Source: Thermanaerothrix sp034436175 (GTDB lineage: Bacteria; Chloroflexota; Anaerolineae; Anaerolineales; Anaerolineaceae). Taken from it: 64,000 nucleotides of DNA. Made by a program: the position numbers and the translations under genes. The notes under the pieces are model-generated. The model saw only the letters and a program-made list of their open reading frames with translations. It made no database searches and was not told the DNA's origin. The stretch lies in NCBI GenBank assembly GCA_964427505.1, contig CAYRUO010000004.1:62001-126000 (forward strand). Direction: 5' to 3'. Below, piece after piece: positions 1 to 8,047 of this stretch (position 1 is the first letter of the stretch; every line of letters begins with the position of its first letter).

Positions 1-233
1 AAACCTTCTGTTGTGGGCGTTGGCATAGGCAACGTTGCGCTAGGTGTCGTAGATGGAATGGGCACCGTTGTGGGTGTGACCATTGGAGTAGTAGCCGCAG
101 GCGTTGGCATCATTGGCGATGTCGGAGTGGGTGCCGATAATGAAGCCGTTGGGGTGGATACAGGCGTACGCTGGCATCCCCCCAGAATCATCCCCGCAAT
201 CAAACAACCTAGAATAACGTAATGGACTTTCAT
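1..233 (-). CDS. Lipoprotein, 3' part outside the window
   Basis: Only the first 77 codons are present; the gene runs off the left edge. The product opens with a type II signal peptide: a short basic start, a hydrophobic core and a lipobox ending Leu-Gly-Gly-Cys at residues 17-20, so the mature protein should be lipid-anchored outside the cytoplasmic membrane. All that is visible after the cysteine is a Thr/Pro/Ser/Ala-rich spacer made of loosely repeated Thr-Pro units, the kind of linker that carries a folded domain further on. ATG at 233 is preceded by GGAGGG (238-243). The gene is divergent from nusA and shares a compact promoter region with it. What the missing domain does cannot be told. 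Confidence 0.7.
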   Translation of the reverse strand, partial: MKVHYVILGCLIAGMILGGCQRTPVSTPTASLSAPTPTSPMMPTPAATTPMVTPTTVPIPSTTPSATLPMPTPTTEG

Positions 234-267
234 CCGACCCTCCTCTCAGAAACCATCCCCTGTTCGT

Positions 268-296
268 ATTATAAATAGCAACTCTGCCCTTGTCAC
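268..296 (-). promoter_or_regulatory. Sigma-70 type promoter of the left-edge lipoprotein
   Basis: On the minus strand GTGACA (291-296) is followed after 17 bases by a perfect TATAAT (268-273), about 35 bases from the ATG at 233. Its -35 box overlaps the -35 box of the divergent nusA promoter almost completely. Confidence 0.6.
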
Positions 297-318
297 CCCT
301 ATGGAGATGTGTTAAAAT
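290..318 (+). promoter_or_regulatory. Sigma-70 type promoter of the nusA operon
   Basis: TTGTCA (290-295), 17-base spacer, TAAAAT (313-318), preceded by TGT, so it also has an extended -10. It is the only good promoter in front of nusA and gives a leader of about 120 bases. Confidence 0.65.
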
Positions 319-355
319 GTAAACCGTCAACGCCGCCACAGAAAGCGCAAGCACT

Positions 356-380
356 GAAAAGTGGGCCAGTCCCACTTTTC
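356..380 (+). promoter_or_regulatory. Perfect hairpin in the nusA leader
   Basis: A 10-bp perfect stem (356-365 with 371-380) closes a 5-base loop in the transcribed leader, 65 bases before the nusA start. The 3' arm ends in four T but no longer U tract follows, so it could be a weak attenuator, a NusA-sensitive pause hairpin or a protein site. Autoregulation is inference only. Confidence 0.5.
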
Positions 381-445
381 TGCTTATAGTACAGTCACTA
401 TTGACCCTAATCCTGTAATGTGAACTTTTGGGAGAGCGAGCAAGC

Positions 446-2389
446 ATGAAGAACGAATTTACCCTGGCCTTCAATGAGGTTCTGGAAGAGAAGCAACTGC
501 CGAAAGAGGTTATTCTCAAGGCGCTGGAATCGGCAATGGTCTCAGCCTACCGCAAAGCCGTGAACGCTTCCGGTGCTCAGCACATTGAAGCCAAAATTGA
601 CATTGAGACCGGGAAGGTCACCATCTTGGCCGAGAAGGAAGTGGTGGAGACGGTCCAGGATCCCCACACCGAAGTCTCGCTGGAAGAAGCGCGCAAGATT
701 GACCCCAACGTGGAGATCGGTCAGACGATCATTGTGGACAGCACCCCCAAAGACTTCGGGCGCGTTGCGGCACAAACGGCGCGGCAGGTTATCCAGCAGC
801 GGATTCGGGATGCCGAACGCCAAATGCAGCTGGATTACTACCAGAAGCAACTGGGCGAAATCGTCAGCGGCATTGTTCAAGCGGTCACGCCCCAGGGTCT
901 GACCATCGGGCTGGAACTGCGCGCCGAGGGCACTATGCCGCGTAAAGAGATGATCCCGGGTGAGCGCTTCCGCGTGCATGATCGGGTGCGCGCACTGGTG
1001 GCTGAAGTTAAGGATACACCGCGCGGACCTCAGATCATCCTCTCGCGCACCCATAAGAACTTCCTGCGCCGCTTGCTAGAGACTGAGGTGCCTGAAATCT
1101 ACCACGGCATTGTTGAGATTCGTTCTATCGCCCGCGAGCCCGGTGAGCGCGCCAAGGTCGCCGTTTCCGCCACGCAACCCGGGGTGGATCCGGTCGGTGC
1201 CTGTGTCGGGATTCGCGGCGTGCGCATTCAAGCCATCGTGCGCGAACTCCATGACGAGAAAATTGACGTCATCGAGTGGAACCCGGATCCGGCGGTGTTC
1301 ATCGCCAAAGCCCTCAGCCCGGCACGGGTGACCGGGGTGTACTTGGATGAGAAAAACCCCCAAGGCAAGACGGCGACCGTGGTGGTCCCGGAGGACCAAC
1401 TCAGCCTGGCCATCGGTCGCGACGGTCAAAATGCGCGGCTGGCCGCGCGCTTGACCGGCTGGCGCATTGATATCAAGAGCCTAACCGAAGCCGCTGCCGA
1501 TGCGCTCCACAAACTGCAAAAAGACCCGGCTTATGCCGCGCTGGCCGAGCAATTGGCCGATCAGATTCCGCAAATTACGGATATGTTAGCACGCAAGGCC
1601 GAGGGGCGACCGCTTACCCCCGAAGAATACGACACCTTAAGCCGCTTTGTGGATCGGGTTGAGCGCCGCGTCATTGCGGGTGTAGGGGCACCGGCGACGG
1701 CGGCAAAAACCCTGGCCAGCGATAAACTGGCAGAGATCAAAGCCCAAATTCCGCCGGAAGCCTTTGAAACCAACATCTTGGATAGCGGCCTGCCCGAGCA
1801 TGTGGCTTACATCCTACAAGAGGCCGGTTACACCACAGTAGGCGAAATGGCAGTGCAAATGAAAGTGCGCCCTGAGGAGATCTTCCGCCTCAACGGCATC
1901 GGGCCGCGTGCCATGCAGGAAATTAACAAGCTGATGGCACGCTTAGAAGAGCAAATGCGTCAGGCCGAAGCCGTGGCTGAACCCACTGCCGAACCCGAGA
2001 CCGAGCCGCTCCCTATGGTTGAGGCCGAGGTCGAGGAAACTGCCATTGCCGAGGCCCCTGTAAGCACACCCGAGTCCGAGGTCATTCCCGAGATTGAGGC
2101 TGTGGCCGAAGCAACCGCCGAAGCGGCCACAGCGGCTAGTGAGGAAGAACCAGAGGAAGAAATTTCCTTCGATCAACTCTTCACCCTTAAGAGCGATATT
2201 TTCAGCAAAGTTGTGCTCGACGAGGATGAGGAAGAGGAAGAAGAGATCACCACACGCGGTAAAGGGAAGAAGAAAGCCAAAAAGAAAAAGAAACCCGTGG
2301 CGTTGGAATATGATCCGGATCGGGATCAGATGGTGATTCGCAAGAAACATAAACGCGAAGATGAAGATTGGGATGAATGGGAACTCTGA
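446..2389 (+). CDS. nusA: Transcription termination/antitermination factor NusA
   Basis: NusA binds RNA polymerase and nascent RNA and modulates pausing, termination and antitermination. Order of domains: N-terminal polymerase-binding domain (about 1-130), S1 (about 138-205), two KH domains (GACVGIRG near 250 and LAIGRDGQNAR near 321), a helix-hairpin-helix segment (LNGIGPRA near 482), then a long tail. The 647 residues are longer than a minimal NusA; the extra is a Glu/Ala-rich segment, a run of acids and a Lys-rich patch, ending in an acid- and Trp-containing tip. The ATG at 446 is chosen over an in-frame TTG at 428 because GGAGAG lies just ahead of it. First gene of a translation/RNA operon; rimP, often found before nusA, is not here. 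Confidence 0.97.
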   Translation: MKNEFTLAFNEVLEEKQLPKEVILKALESAMVSAYRKAVNASGAQHIEAKIDIETGKVTILAEKEVVETVQDPHTEVSLEEARKIDPNVEIGQTIIVDSTPKDFGRVAAQTARQVIQQRIRDAERQMQLDYYQKQLGEIVSGIVQAVTPQGLTIGLELRAEGTMPRKEMIPGERFRVHDRVRALVAEVKDTPRGPQIILSRTHKNFLRRLLETEVPEIYHGIVEIRSIAREPGERAKVAVSATQPGVDPVGACVGIRGVRIQAIVRELHDEKIDVIEWNPDPAVFIAKALSPARVTGVYLDEKNPQGKTATVVVPEDQLSLAIGRDGQNARLAARLTGWRIDIKSLTEAAADALHKLQKDPAYAALAEQLADQIPQITDMLARKAEGRPLTPEEYDTLSRFVDRVERRVIAGVGAPATAAKTLASDKLAEIKAQIPPEAFETNILDSGLPEHVAYILQEAGYTTVGEMAVQMKVRPEEIFRLNGIGPRAMQEINKLMARLEEQMRQAEAVAEPTAEPETEPLPMVEAEVEETAIAEAPVSTPESEVIPEIEAVAEATAEAATAASEEEPEEEISFDQLFTLKSDIFSKVVLDEDEEEEEEITTRGKGKKKAKKKKKPVALEYDPDRDQMVIRKKHKREDEDWDEWEL

Positions 2390-2414
2390 AAAGAGTGACG
2401 GAGGGTAGTGAGCA

Positions 2415-2756
2415 GTGGCCAAAGCCAAACCCCGGCGCACCAAACATATTCCTCAGCGCACCTGCGTGGGGTGCCGGGAGGTGCTCCCAAAACGCAGCCT
2501 GATTCGCCTGGTGCGGACACCTGAAGGGGTAAAGGTAGATCCAACCGGCAAGGCGCGGGGGCGCGGGGCTTATCTGCATAACCAGCGTTCCTGTTGGGAG
2601 CGGGCGCTCAAAGGGGCCCTGGCTCAGGCGCTGCGGACGGAAATATCCCCCGCTGACCGGGAGCACCTGCTGGCCTTTATGGCAACCCTTCCCGAGGAAG
2701 AGGCCACTTCTCAAGCCCTTACCGGGTCCCGCGATTCAGAGGCGCCGACCGGGTAG
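2415..2756 (+). CDS. rnpM: YlxR/RnpM family RNA-binding protein
   Basis: A 113-residue protein of the YlxR family, which sits between nusA and infB in many bacteria and has been reported to bind and modulate RNase P RNA. The family signature is clear: RTCVGCRE near residue 15, followed by LIRLVR and an ARGRGAYLH motif near 50-57, on a very basic N-terminal half. The last 30 residues are acidic or polar and look disordered. The start is GTG at 2415, with GGAGGG at 2400-2405. Position and strand agree with cotranscription with nusA and infB. Confidence 0.9.
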   Translation: MAKAKPRRTKHIPQRTCVGCREVLPKRSLIRLVRTPEGVKVDPTGKARGRGAYLHNQRSCWERALKGALAQALRTEISPADREHLLAFMATLPEEEATSQALTGSRDSEAPTG

Positions 2757-2829
2757 TTCCCCACTCCCGCGGTGCCCACCCCGATCGCTCGACCGCCGCA
2801 GGATACCAACTAGAAAGAGAGGAAAGTCT

Positions 2830-4617
2830 ATGAGCGATAACGGGTCGAAAACCATCGAATTGCCGGCGAGTTTGACGGTGCGTGAATTGGCCCAACGCAT
2901 GCAGGCCAGCCCGATACAGGTGATTCGCATCTTAATGGACAACGGCGTCATGGCCAACATCAACCAGATGGTGGATTTTGACACCGCCGCCATTGTCGCC
3001 TCGGAATTGGGCTTCGAAGCCAAGCCCGAGGTACATGAGGTAGAAGAAGAAAAAGAAACCGGTGAGGTGCCCCTGTGGCGCCAGTTAATCGCCAAGGAAG
3101 ATCCGCGCTTTTTACAGCCGCGTCCACCGGTGGTCACCATTTTAGGCCATGTTGATCATGGTAAAACCACCTTGCTGGATGCCATCCGTCACACTAATGT
3201 AGCCGCAGGCGAGGCAGGCGGCATCACCCAGCACATTGGCGCCTATCAGGTAGAGCACAAGGGGCGCCTGATCACCTTCCTGGATACCCCAGGGCACGCC
3301 GCCTTCACGGCCATGCGTTCACGTGGGGCACAAGGGGCCGACATTGTCGTTTTGGTGGTCGCCGCTAACGATGGTGTAATGCCCCAAACCAAAGAAGCCA
3401 TCGCCCACGCCCGCGCCGCACGCGTGCCGATCATCGTTGCCCTCAATAAAATTGACCGTCCTGATGCCAATCCCGATTTCACCAAGCGTCAGTTGGCAGA
3501 GGTGGGATTGGTGCCGGATGAATGGGGCGGGAACACCATCGTTGTACCGGTATCGGCCAAATTAAAGCAAGGAATTGAAGACCTGCTGGAAGCGATCCTG
3601 TTGGTCAGCGATAGTCTGGATATCAAAGCCAACCCCAATGGGCAGGTCTTTGGCACCGTCATTGAAGCCAAGATTGATCGCGCCCGCGGGGTTGTTGCCA
3701 CGTTATTGGTTTATAACGGGACACTTGAGGCTGGGGATATCGTTGTAGCCGGAACGGCCTATGGCCGCATCCGCGCCATGTTCGATTTCCGCGGGCGTAA
3801 ACTCCGCAAGGCTGGCCCCTCCACCCCGGTTCAGGTCATGGGGCTTAATGAAGTTCCCGATGCCGGCGAACTCTTCCGGGTTTACGCCAACGAACGTGAA
3901 GCGCGCCAAGTCGTGGAAGAGCGCCTACTCCAGCGTCAACAGCGGCGCCAGGCTCTGCCTAAAGCCTCGCTGGAAGACCTCTTCAGCAAGGTGCAAGCCG
4001 GTGAAACTCAGGAACTCCGTCTAATCATCAAAGCCGATGTGCAAGGTTCGCTAGAACCGATTATTTCCTCGCTCAACGACTTGAGCAAAGATAGTGAGAT
4101 TCGCATCAATATTCTCCATGCCGAAACCGGCAATGTCAGTGAAAGCGACGTCATGCTCGCTTCGGCCTCACACGCCATCATCCTGGGCTTTAACGTTCAG
4201 GCGGATCATGCCGCACGACGGCTGGCAGAAAGCGAAGGCGTCTCCATTCGCCTTTATGATGTGATTTACCGCCTGACCGAGGATATTGAGAAAGCCCTCA
4301 AAGGCATGCTGGAGCCGGCGGAAAAAGAAGTGATCATCGGCAAAGGTACTGTCCTGGCCGTGTTCCGCATTTCCAAAGTTGGCAATGTGGCCGGCTGCCG
4401 TGTTCTACAAGGTGAGTTTCGCCGCGGCGCTCGCGTGCGCATCCGCCGCAAAGGCGAGGTCGTTTATGAGGGAGAATTTGCCTCCCTCAAACATGAAAAA
4501 GATGATGTGCGCGAGGTGCGCGCCGGTATGGAATGCGGCGCCGGCTTCAAGGGCTTTGATGACATTCAAGTTGGTGATGAAATCGAGTGTTATATTATCG
4601 AGCGGAAAGCCGCGTAA
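2830..4617 (+). CDS. infB: Translation initiation factor IF-2
   Basis: GTPase that places initiator fMet-tRNA on the 30S subunit and promotes subunit joining. One IF2-N module (about 10-62) is followed by a short acidic linker. The G domain has GHVDHGKT (106-113), DTPGH and NKID; then come the beta-barrel domain II, domain III and the C-terminal fMet-tRNA-binding barrel ending near residue 590. At 595 residues it is a compact IF-2 without the long repetitive N-terminal extension of enterobacterial forms. The ATG at 2830 follows GAGAGGAAAG. It lies between rnpM and rbfA, the classic order. Confidence 0.98.
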   Translation: MSDNGSKTIELPASLTVRELAQRMQASPIQVIRILMDNGVMANINQMVDFDTAAIVASELGFEAKPEVHEVEEEKETGEVPLWRQLIAKEDPRFLQPRPPVVTILGHVDHGKTTLLDAIRHTNVAAGEAGGITQHIGAYQVEHKGRLITFLDTPGHAAFTAMRSRGAQGADIVVLVVAANDGVMPQTKEAIAHARAARVPIIVALNKIDRPDANPDFTKRQLAEVGLVPDEWGGNTIVVPVSAKLKQGIEDLLEAILLVSDSLDIKANPNGQVFGTVIEAKIDRARGVVATLLVYNGTLEAGDIVVAGTAYGRIRAMFDFRGRKLRKAGPSTPVQVMGLNEVPDAGELFRVYANEREARQVVEERLLQRQQRRQALPKASLEDLFSKVQAGETQELRLIIKADVQGSLEPIISSLNDLSKDSEIRINILHAETGNVSESDVMLASASHAIILGFNVQADHAARRLAESEGVSIRLYDVIYRLTEDIEKALKGMLEPAEKEVIIGKGTVLAVFRISKVGNVAGCRVLQGEFRRGARVRIRRKGEVVYEGEFASLKHEKDDVREVRAGMECGAGFKGFDDIQVGDEIECYIIERKAA

Positions 4618-4649
4618 TTTGTAATTTACAGAAAGTTGGGTAAAGAACG

Positions 4650-5072
4650 ATGCCAACACCTCAACGCTTACAACGTATTGCTGAACGCATTCAAGAAGAA
4701 ATCTCGGAAATGCTGGTGATGGGCGAGATTCGCGATCCGCGCCTAAGCGGCGTGACCATTACCGGTGTCAAGGTGGATCGGGAATTCGCCTATGCGGATA
4801 TTTATGTTTCAGCCGTAGAGGGCAGTCAGCGGGCGCCCGAGATTCTGGAAGCCTTTAACCACGCCAGCGGCTACATTCGCCGTCTGTTAGCCGAGCGCAT
4901 CGAATTGCGCGTCTTCCCTCGCCTGCGCTTCCATTGGGATCCCACCCCCGAACGGGCCGACCGCATCGAACGCCTGCTGGCCTCTCTACGTAGCAGCACC
5001 ACTGCCTCCGAAGTCCCGCCATCATCCTCTTCATCCTCCGCTGAAAGCGAGGACGCGGACGAAACAGCATGA
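4650..5072 (+). CDS. rbfA: 30S ribosome-binding factor RbfA
   Basis: Ribosome assembly factor that binds the 30S subunit during late 16S rRNA maturation, needed most in the cold. Residues 1-115 form the single KH-like domain, with the family opening (PTPQRLQRIAERIQEEIS), the DPRLSGVTITGV stretch and the FHWDPTPERADRI end. The last 25 residues are a Ser/Glu/Asp-rich tail. Its stop overlaps the start of the next gene by four bases (ATGA), a sign of translational coupling to nrnA. Confidence 0.96.
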   Translation: MPTPQRLQRIAERIQEEISEMLVMGEIRDPRLSGVTITGVKVDREFAYADIYVSAVEGSQRAPEILEAFNHASGYIRRLLAERIELRVFPRLRFHWDPTPERADRIERLLASLRSSTTASEVPPSSSSSSAESEDADETA

Positions 5073-6052
5073 CCCCGGCTGATTTGGATGCTACCATCCG
5101 CCAAATGCTGCACAGCGCGCAGCGAATCTTGATCACCACCCATATTCGTCCGGATGGCGATGCGATCGGTTCTCTGCTGGGTCTGGGCTTAGCGTTACAA
5201 CACGCAGGGGCCACGGTGCAGATGGTGCTCCCGGATGGCATGCCACCGGTCTTTCGCCATTTACCCGGCAGTGACCAAATTCGGCGTGAGGTTCAGCCGC
5301 CGTTTGACCTGTTTATCGTCCTGGATACGGCAGATATTCCGCGCATCTCGGCCTCGATGAACGGCTACCAAGTGGACATATGCATTGACCATCATGTGAC
5401 CAATCCTGGTTTCGCACGGGTTAACTTGATTGACCCCGAAGCCGTAGCCACCGCTGCCATCCTGGCCGAACACCTGCCGGCGTGGGATTTGCCCATTAAT
5501 TCCGAGGTCGCCAGCGCCTTGCTAACTGGCATTATTACCGATACAATTGGATTCCGAACGTCCAATATGACCCCCAAGGCGCTGCGCCTGGCAGCTGACC
5601 TGATGGAACAAGGGGCCAACCTCCCTGAACTCTATAAACGCGCGCTTATCCATCGTTCATTCGAAGCCGCGCGCTTCTGGGGTTACGGACTGGTCAACCT
5701 AAAACGTCAGGGCCGGCTGATCTGGACCACACTTACCCAGGCCGATCGGATTGCCGCAGGGTATCAGGGGAATGATGACGCAGATCTCACGGATATTCTC
5801 TCGGGTATTGAAGATGGTGATATTGCGGTGCTATTCATCCAGCATGGAGATGGGCGTATTAAGGTGAGTTGGCGCGCGAAACCCGGTTGGGATGTCTCAA
5901 CTTTGGCAGCCCGCTTTGGAGGTGGGGGACATCCTGCTGCGGCCGGCGCGGATTTTTATGGGAACTTGGAGGAAGTCCAAGAAACAGTACTCAAAGCCAC
6001 GCAAGACCTGTGGGAACAACAGGCGATGAAGTCCAATTCCGCCAGAGGTTGA
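5069..6052 (+). CDS. nrnA: DHH/DHHA1 phosphoesterase, NrnA-type nanoRNase
   Basis: NrnA-type enzymes degrade di- to pentanucleotide RNA and often hydrolyse 3'-phosphoadenosine 5'-phosphate. The N-terminal DHH domain has HIRPDGDAIGS (near 26-36), the metal-binding VLDTAD and the DHH signature in CIDHH (near 112). The C-terminal DHHA1 domain ends in the glycine-rich GGGGHPAAAGA (near 290-300) that contacts nucleotide. Length (327) fits NrnA. Translationally coupled to rbfA, which is a common neighbour in Gram-positive-type operons. Substrate range cannot be read from sequence. Confidence 0.92.
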   Translation: MTPADLDATIRQMLHSAQRILITTHIRPDGDAIGSLLGLGLALQHAGATVQMVLPDGMPPVFRHLPGSDQIRREVQPPFDLFIVLDTADIPRISASMNGYQVDICIDHHVTNPGFARVNLIDPEAVATAAILAEHLPAWDLPINSEVASALLTGIITDTIGFRTSNMTPKALRLAADLMEQGANLPELYKRALIHRSFEAARFWGYGLVNLKRQGRLIWTTLTQADRIAAGYQGNDDADLTDILSGIEDGDIAVLFIQHGDGRIKVSWRAKPGWDVSTLAARFGGGGHPAAAGADFYGNLEEVQETVLKATQDLWEQQAMKSNSARG

Positions 6053-6067
6053 TCAGAGGAAGCAAGC

Positions 6068-6982
6068 ATGAATGAACGATCCCGTCAATTTGATATTAAA
6101 AACGCCATCTCAGGTGTCCTGGTGGTTGATAAGCCGGTTGGTTTGACCTCTCATGACGTAGTGCAAATTATCCGTAAGGGGACAAACATCCGCCGTGCCG
6201 GGCACACGGGTACACTTGACCCTCGTGCCTCGGGGGTGTTGGTGGTTTTAATCGGACCGGCGGTGCGCTTGAGCGAGTATGTCTCCGCTTCCGATAAGCG
6301 CTATCAGGCTGTCATTCGCTTGGGAGAGGCCACCGATACCTACGATTCAGAAGGGCGAGTGGTTAGCACATCACCGGTCAATATTACCGAAGAGCAGTTT
6401 GTAGAAGCCTTACAGCAATTTGTCGGCGAAATCGAGCAGGTTCCACCCCCGTATTCTGCGGTCAAAGTCCAGGGACGGCGAGCGTACGAAATGGCCCGCG
6501 AAGGAGAGGAGGTGGACTTGCAACCGCGCAAAATCAAAGTCTACAGCCTGGAACTACTGGAATGGGCTCCACCGGAGGCCGTGATTGATATTCACTGCTC
6601 ATCGGGCACCTACATCCGTTCATTAGCCAATGACCTGGGTCGGGTTCTGGGATGCGGCGCCCACCTGGTGGGCCTGCGCCGCACCCGTAGTGGGCGTTTC
6701 ACCCTACGTGATGCGGTGCCTTTGCGTAAACTGCGCGAAGCCTTTGAGAACGGCACGTGGTATCAGTACCTCATCCCTGCCGCCGAAGCCTTGGCCGATT
6801 GGCCGGCCGTCGAACTGGATCACGAGCAGGTTGAATTGATCCGGCATGGTCACCGCATTCCCGGTCAACCGGGAATTGGCAAGATGGTGCGCGCCATCAA
6901 CGAACAAGGCGAATTGGTGGCTTTGCTTGAATACGATGAAAGTACCAATGAGTGGCAACCTAAGAAGGTGTTTTTCTCTTAG
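6068..6982 (+). CDS. truB: tRNA pseudouridine(55) synthase
   Basis: Makes pseudouridine 55 in the T-loop of tRNAs. The catalytic aspartate is D51 in the motif HTGTLDPRASGVL; YKxRxYxAxI-like and PPPYSAVKV/GRRAYE segments follow, and a PUA-like C-terminal part is present (304 residues). The ATG at 6068 lies 15 bases after the nrnA stop, with AGAGGA ahead. A strong terminator at 7032-7068 closes the operon after this gene. Confidence 0.97.
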   Translation: MNERSRQFDIKNAISGVLVVDKPVGLTSHDVVQIIRKGTNIRRAGHTGTLDPRASGVLVVLIGPAVRLSEYVSASDKRYQAVIRLGEATDTYDSEGRVVSTSPVNITEEQFVEALQQFVGEIEQVPPPYSAVKVQGRRAYEMAREGEEVDLQPRKIKVYSLELLEWAPPEAVIDIHCSSGTYIRSLANDLGRVLGCGAHLVGLRRTRSGRFTLRDAVPLRKLREAFENGTWYQYLIPAAEALADWPAVELDHEQVELIRHGHRIPGQPGIGKMVRAINEQGELVALLEYDESTNEWQPKKVFFS

Positions 6983-7031
6983 TGGGAGATCCTTTCCGTG
7001 GAGAGAATAACACCTAACATCAACCACGGCA

Positions 7032-7068
7032 CGCAGCAATCACCACAACGGGGTTGCTGCGCTTTTTT
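7032..7068 (+). terminator. Intrinsic terminator after truB
   Basis: An 8-bp stem (7032-7039 with 7054-7061) with a GC-rich loop is followed by six T (7063-7068). It ends the nusA-truB operon, so ribF must have its own promoter; none of consensus quality is seen between here and 7118. Confidence 0.85.
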
Positions 7069-7117
7069 GAGCGCCAATTGCTGAACGGATCTTTTATAAG
7101 GTTAAACGGATAAGAGC

Positions 7118-8047
7118 ATGAACCACGTGACATCTTTGGATGGGCTGGCGTTACACGATTCATGGGTGACCATCGGGACATTTGACGGTGTCCACAAAGG
7201 CCACCAAGCCCTGATCCGCGCTCTGGTCGAAGGCGCACACCAGAACCATCAACCCGCAGTTGTGGTCACGTTTCATCCCCACCCGACAGTCGTTCTGGGT
7301 AAAGGTCCTTTTCCCGGTTACTTGACCAGCCCGGAGGAACGCGCGCGCTATCTGGGTGAACTGGGTGTAGATTGGGTGATCACGCTGACATTTGATCGTG
7401 CCATGGCCAGCCTGAGCGCGCAGGACTTCATGAGCCGATTAGCCCCTCATCTGGGAATACGTTACCTGGTGATCGGATACGATTTCGCCCTTGGGCGGGG
7501 ACGCGAAGGCAATCCCGAACGACTGCAAGCCATTGGGCAGTCCTTGGGGTACGAGGTCATCCTAACCCAGCCCATTCAGGCCGGAGAGCAACCGATTTCA
7601 TCCAGCCAGATCCGCCATTTGATTCAACTAGGGGACTTGGAAACCGCCAATCAATGGTTAGGGCGTCGGTACGCCATCGAAGGTAGCGTCGTGCGCGGCG
7701 ATGGGCGAGGGCGGGTGCTGGGATTTCCCACGGCTAACCTATCCTACTGGCCTGAAAAACTTCTTCCTGCTAACGGCGTTTATGCCACCTGGGCTTGGGT
7801 AGGCAAGGAACGTCTGGCCGCCGTCACCAATTTGGGGGTACGCCCAACGTTTGCCTCTCCCTTGCACTATCGCTTTCTCGAAGCCCATATTTTAGATTTC
7901 AACGGTGACCTTTACCAGCAAACCATCACGCTGGAATTTGTGGCACGTCTACGCCCCGAACAGCGCTTTTCCAGTATTGAAGAGCTAAAAGCCCAAATTC
8001 AGAAGGACATTCGTACCGCCCGGGAGATTCTCAATCATGTGCCCTGA
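7118..8047 (+). CDS. ribF: Bifunctional riboflavin kinase / FAD synthetase
   Basis: Turns riboflavin into FMN and then FAD. The N-terminal nucleotidyltransferase domain (about 1-175) has TFDGVHKGH near residue 23 and the late SSSQIRHLI motif. The C-terminal flavokinase domain (about 185-305) has RGDGRGRVLGFPTANL, with the PTAN element that binds metal and ATP. The stop overlaps thyX by 11 bases. Linking FAD synthesis to an FAD-dependent thymidylate synthase makes biochemical sense. The ribosome binding site is weak. Confidence 0.95.
   Translation: MNHVTSLDGLALHDSWVTIGTFDGVHKGHQALIRALVEGAHQNHQPAVVVTFHPHPTVVLGKGPFPGYLTSPEERARYLGELGVDWVITLTFDRAMASLSAQDFMSRLAPHLGIRYLVIGYDFALGRGREGNPERLQAIGQSLGYEVILTQPIQAGEQPISSSQIRHLIQLGDLETANQWLGRRYAIEGSVVRGDGRGRVLGFPTANLSYWPEKLLPANGVYATWAWVGKERLAAVTNLGVRPTFASPLHYRFLEAHILDFNGDLYQQTITLEFVARLRPEQRFSSIEELKAQIQKDIRTAREILNHVP

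Noticed and set aside
40..519. 159-codon minus-strand open frame across the nusA promoter
   Set aside because: It crosses both divergent promoters and the nusA start, and another minus-strand frame in the same place has a signal peptide and a ribosome binding site.
2247..2714. Long minus-strand frames over nusA and rnpM
   Set aside because: They are shadows of GC-rich coding sequence, antisense to well-recognised genes, with no start signals.
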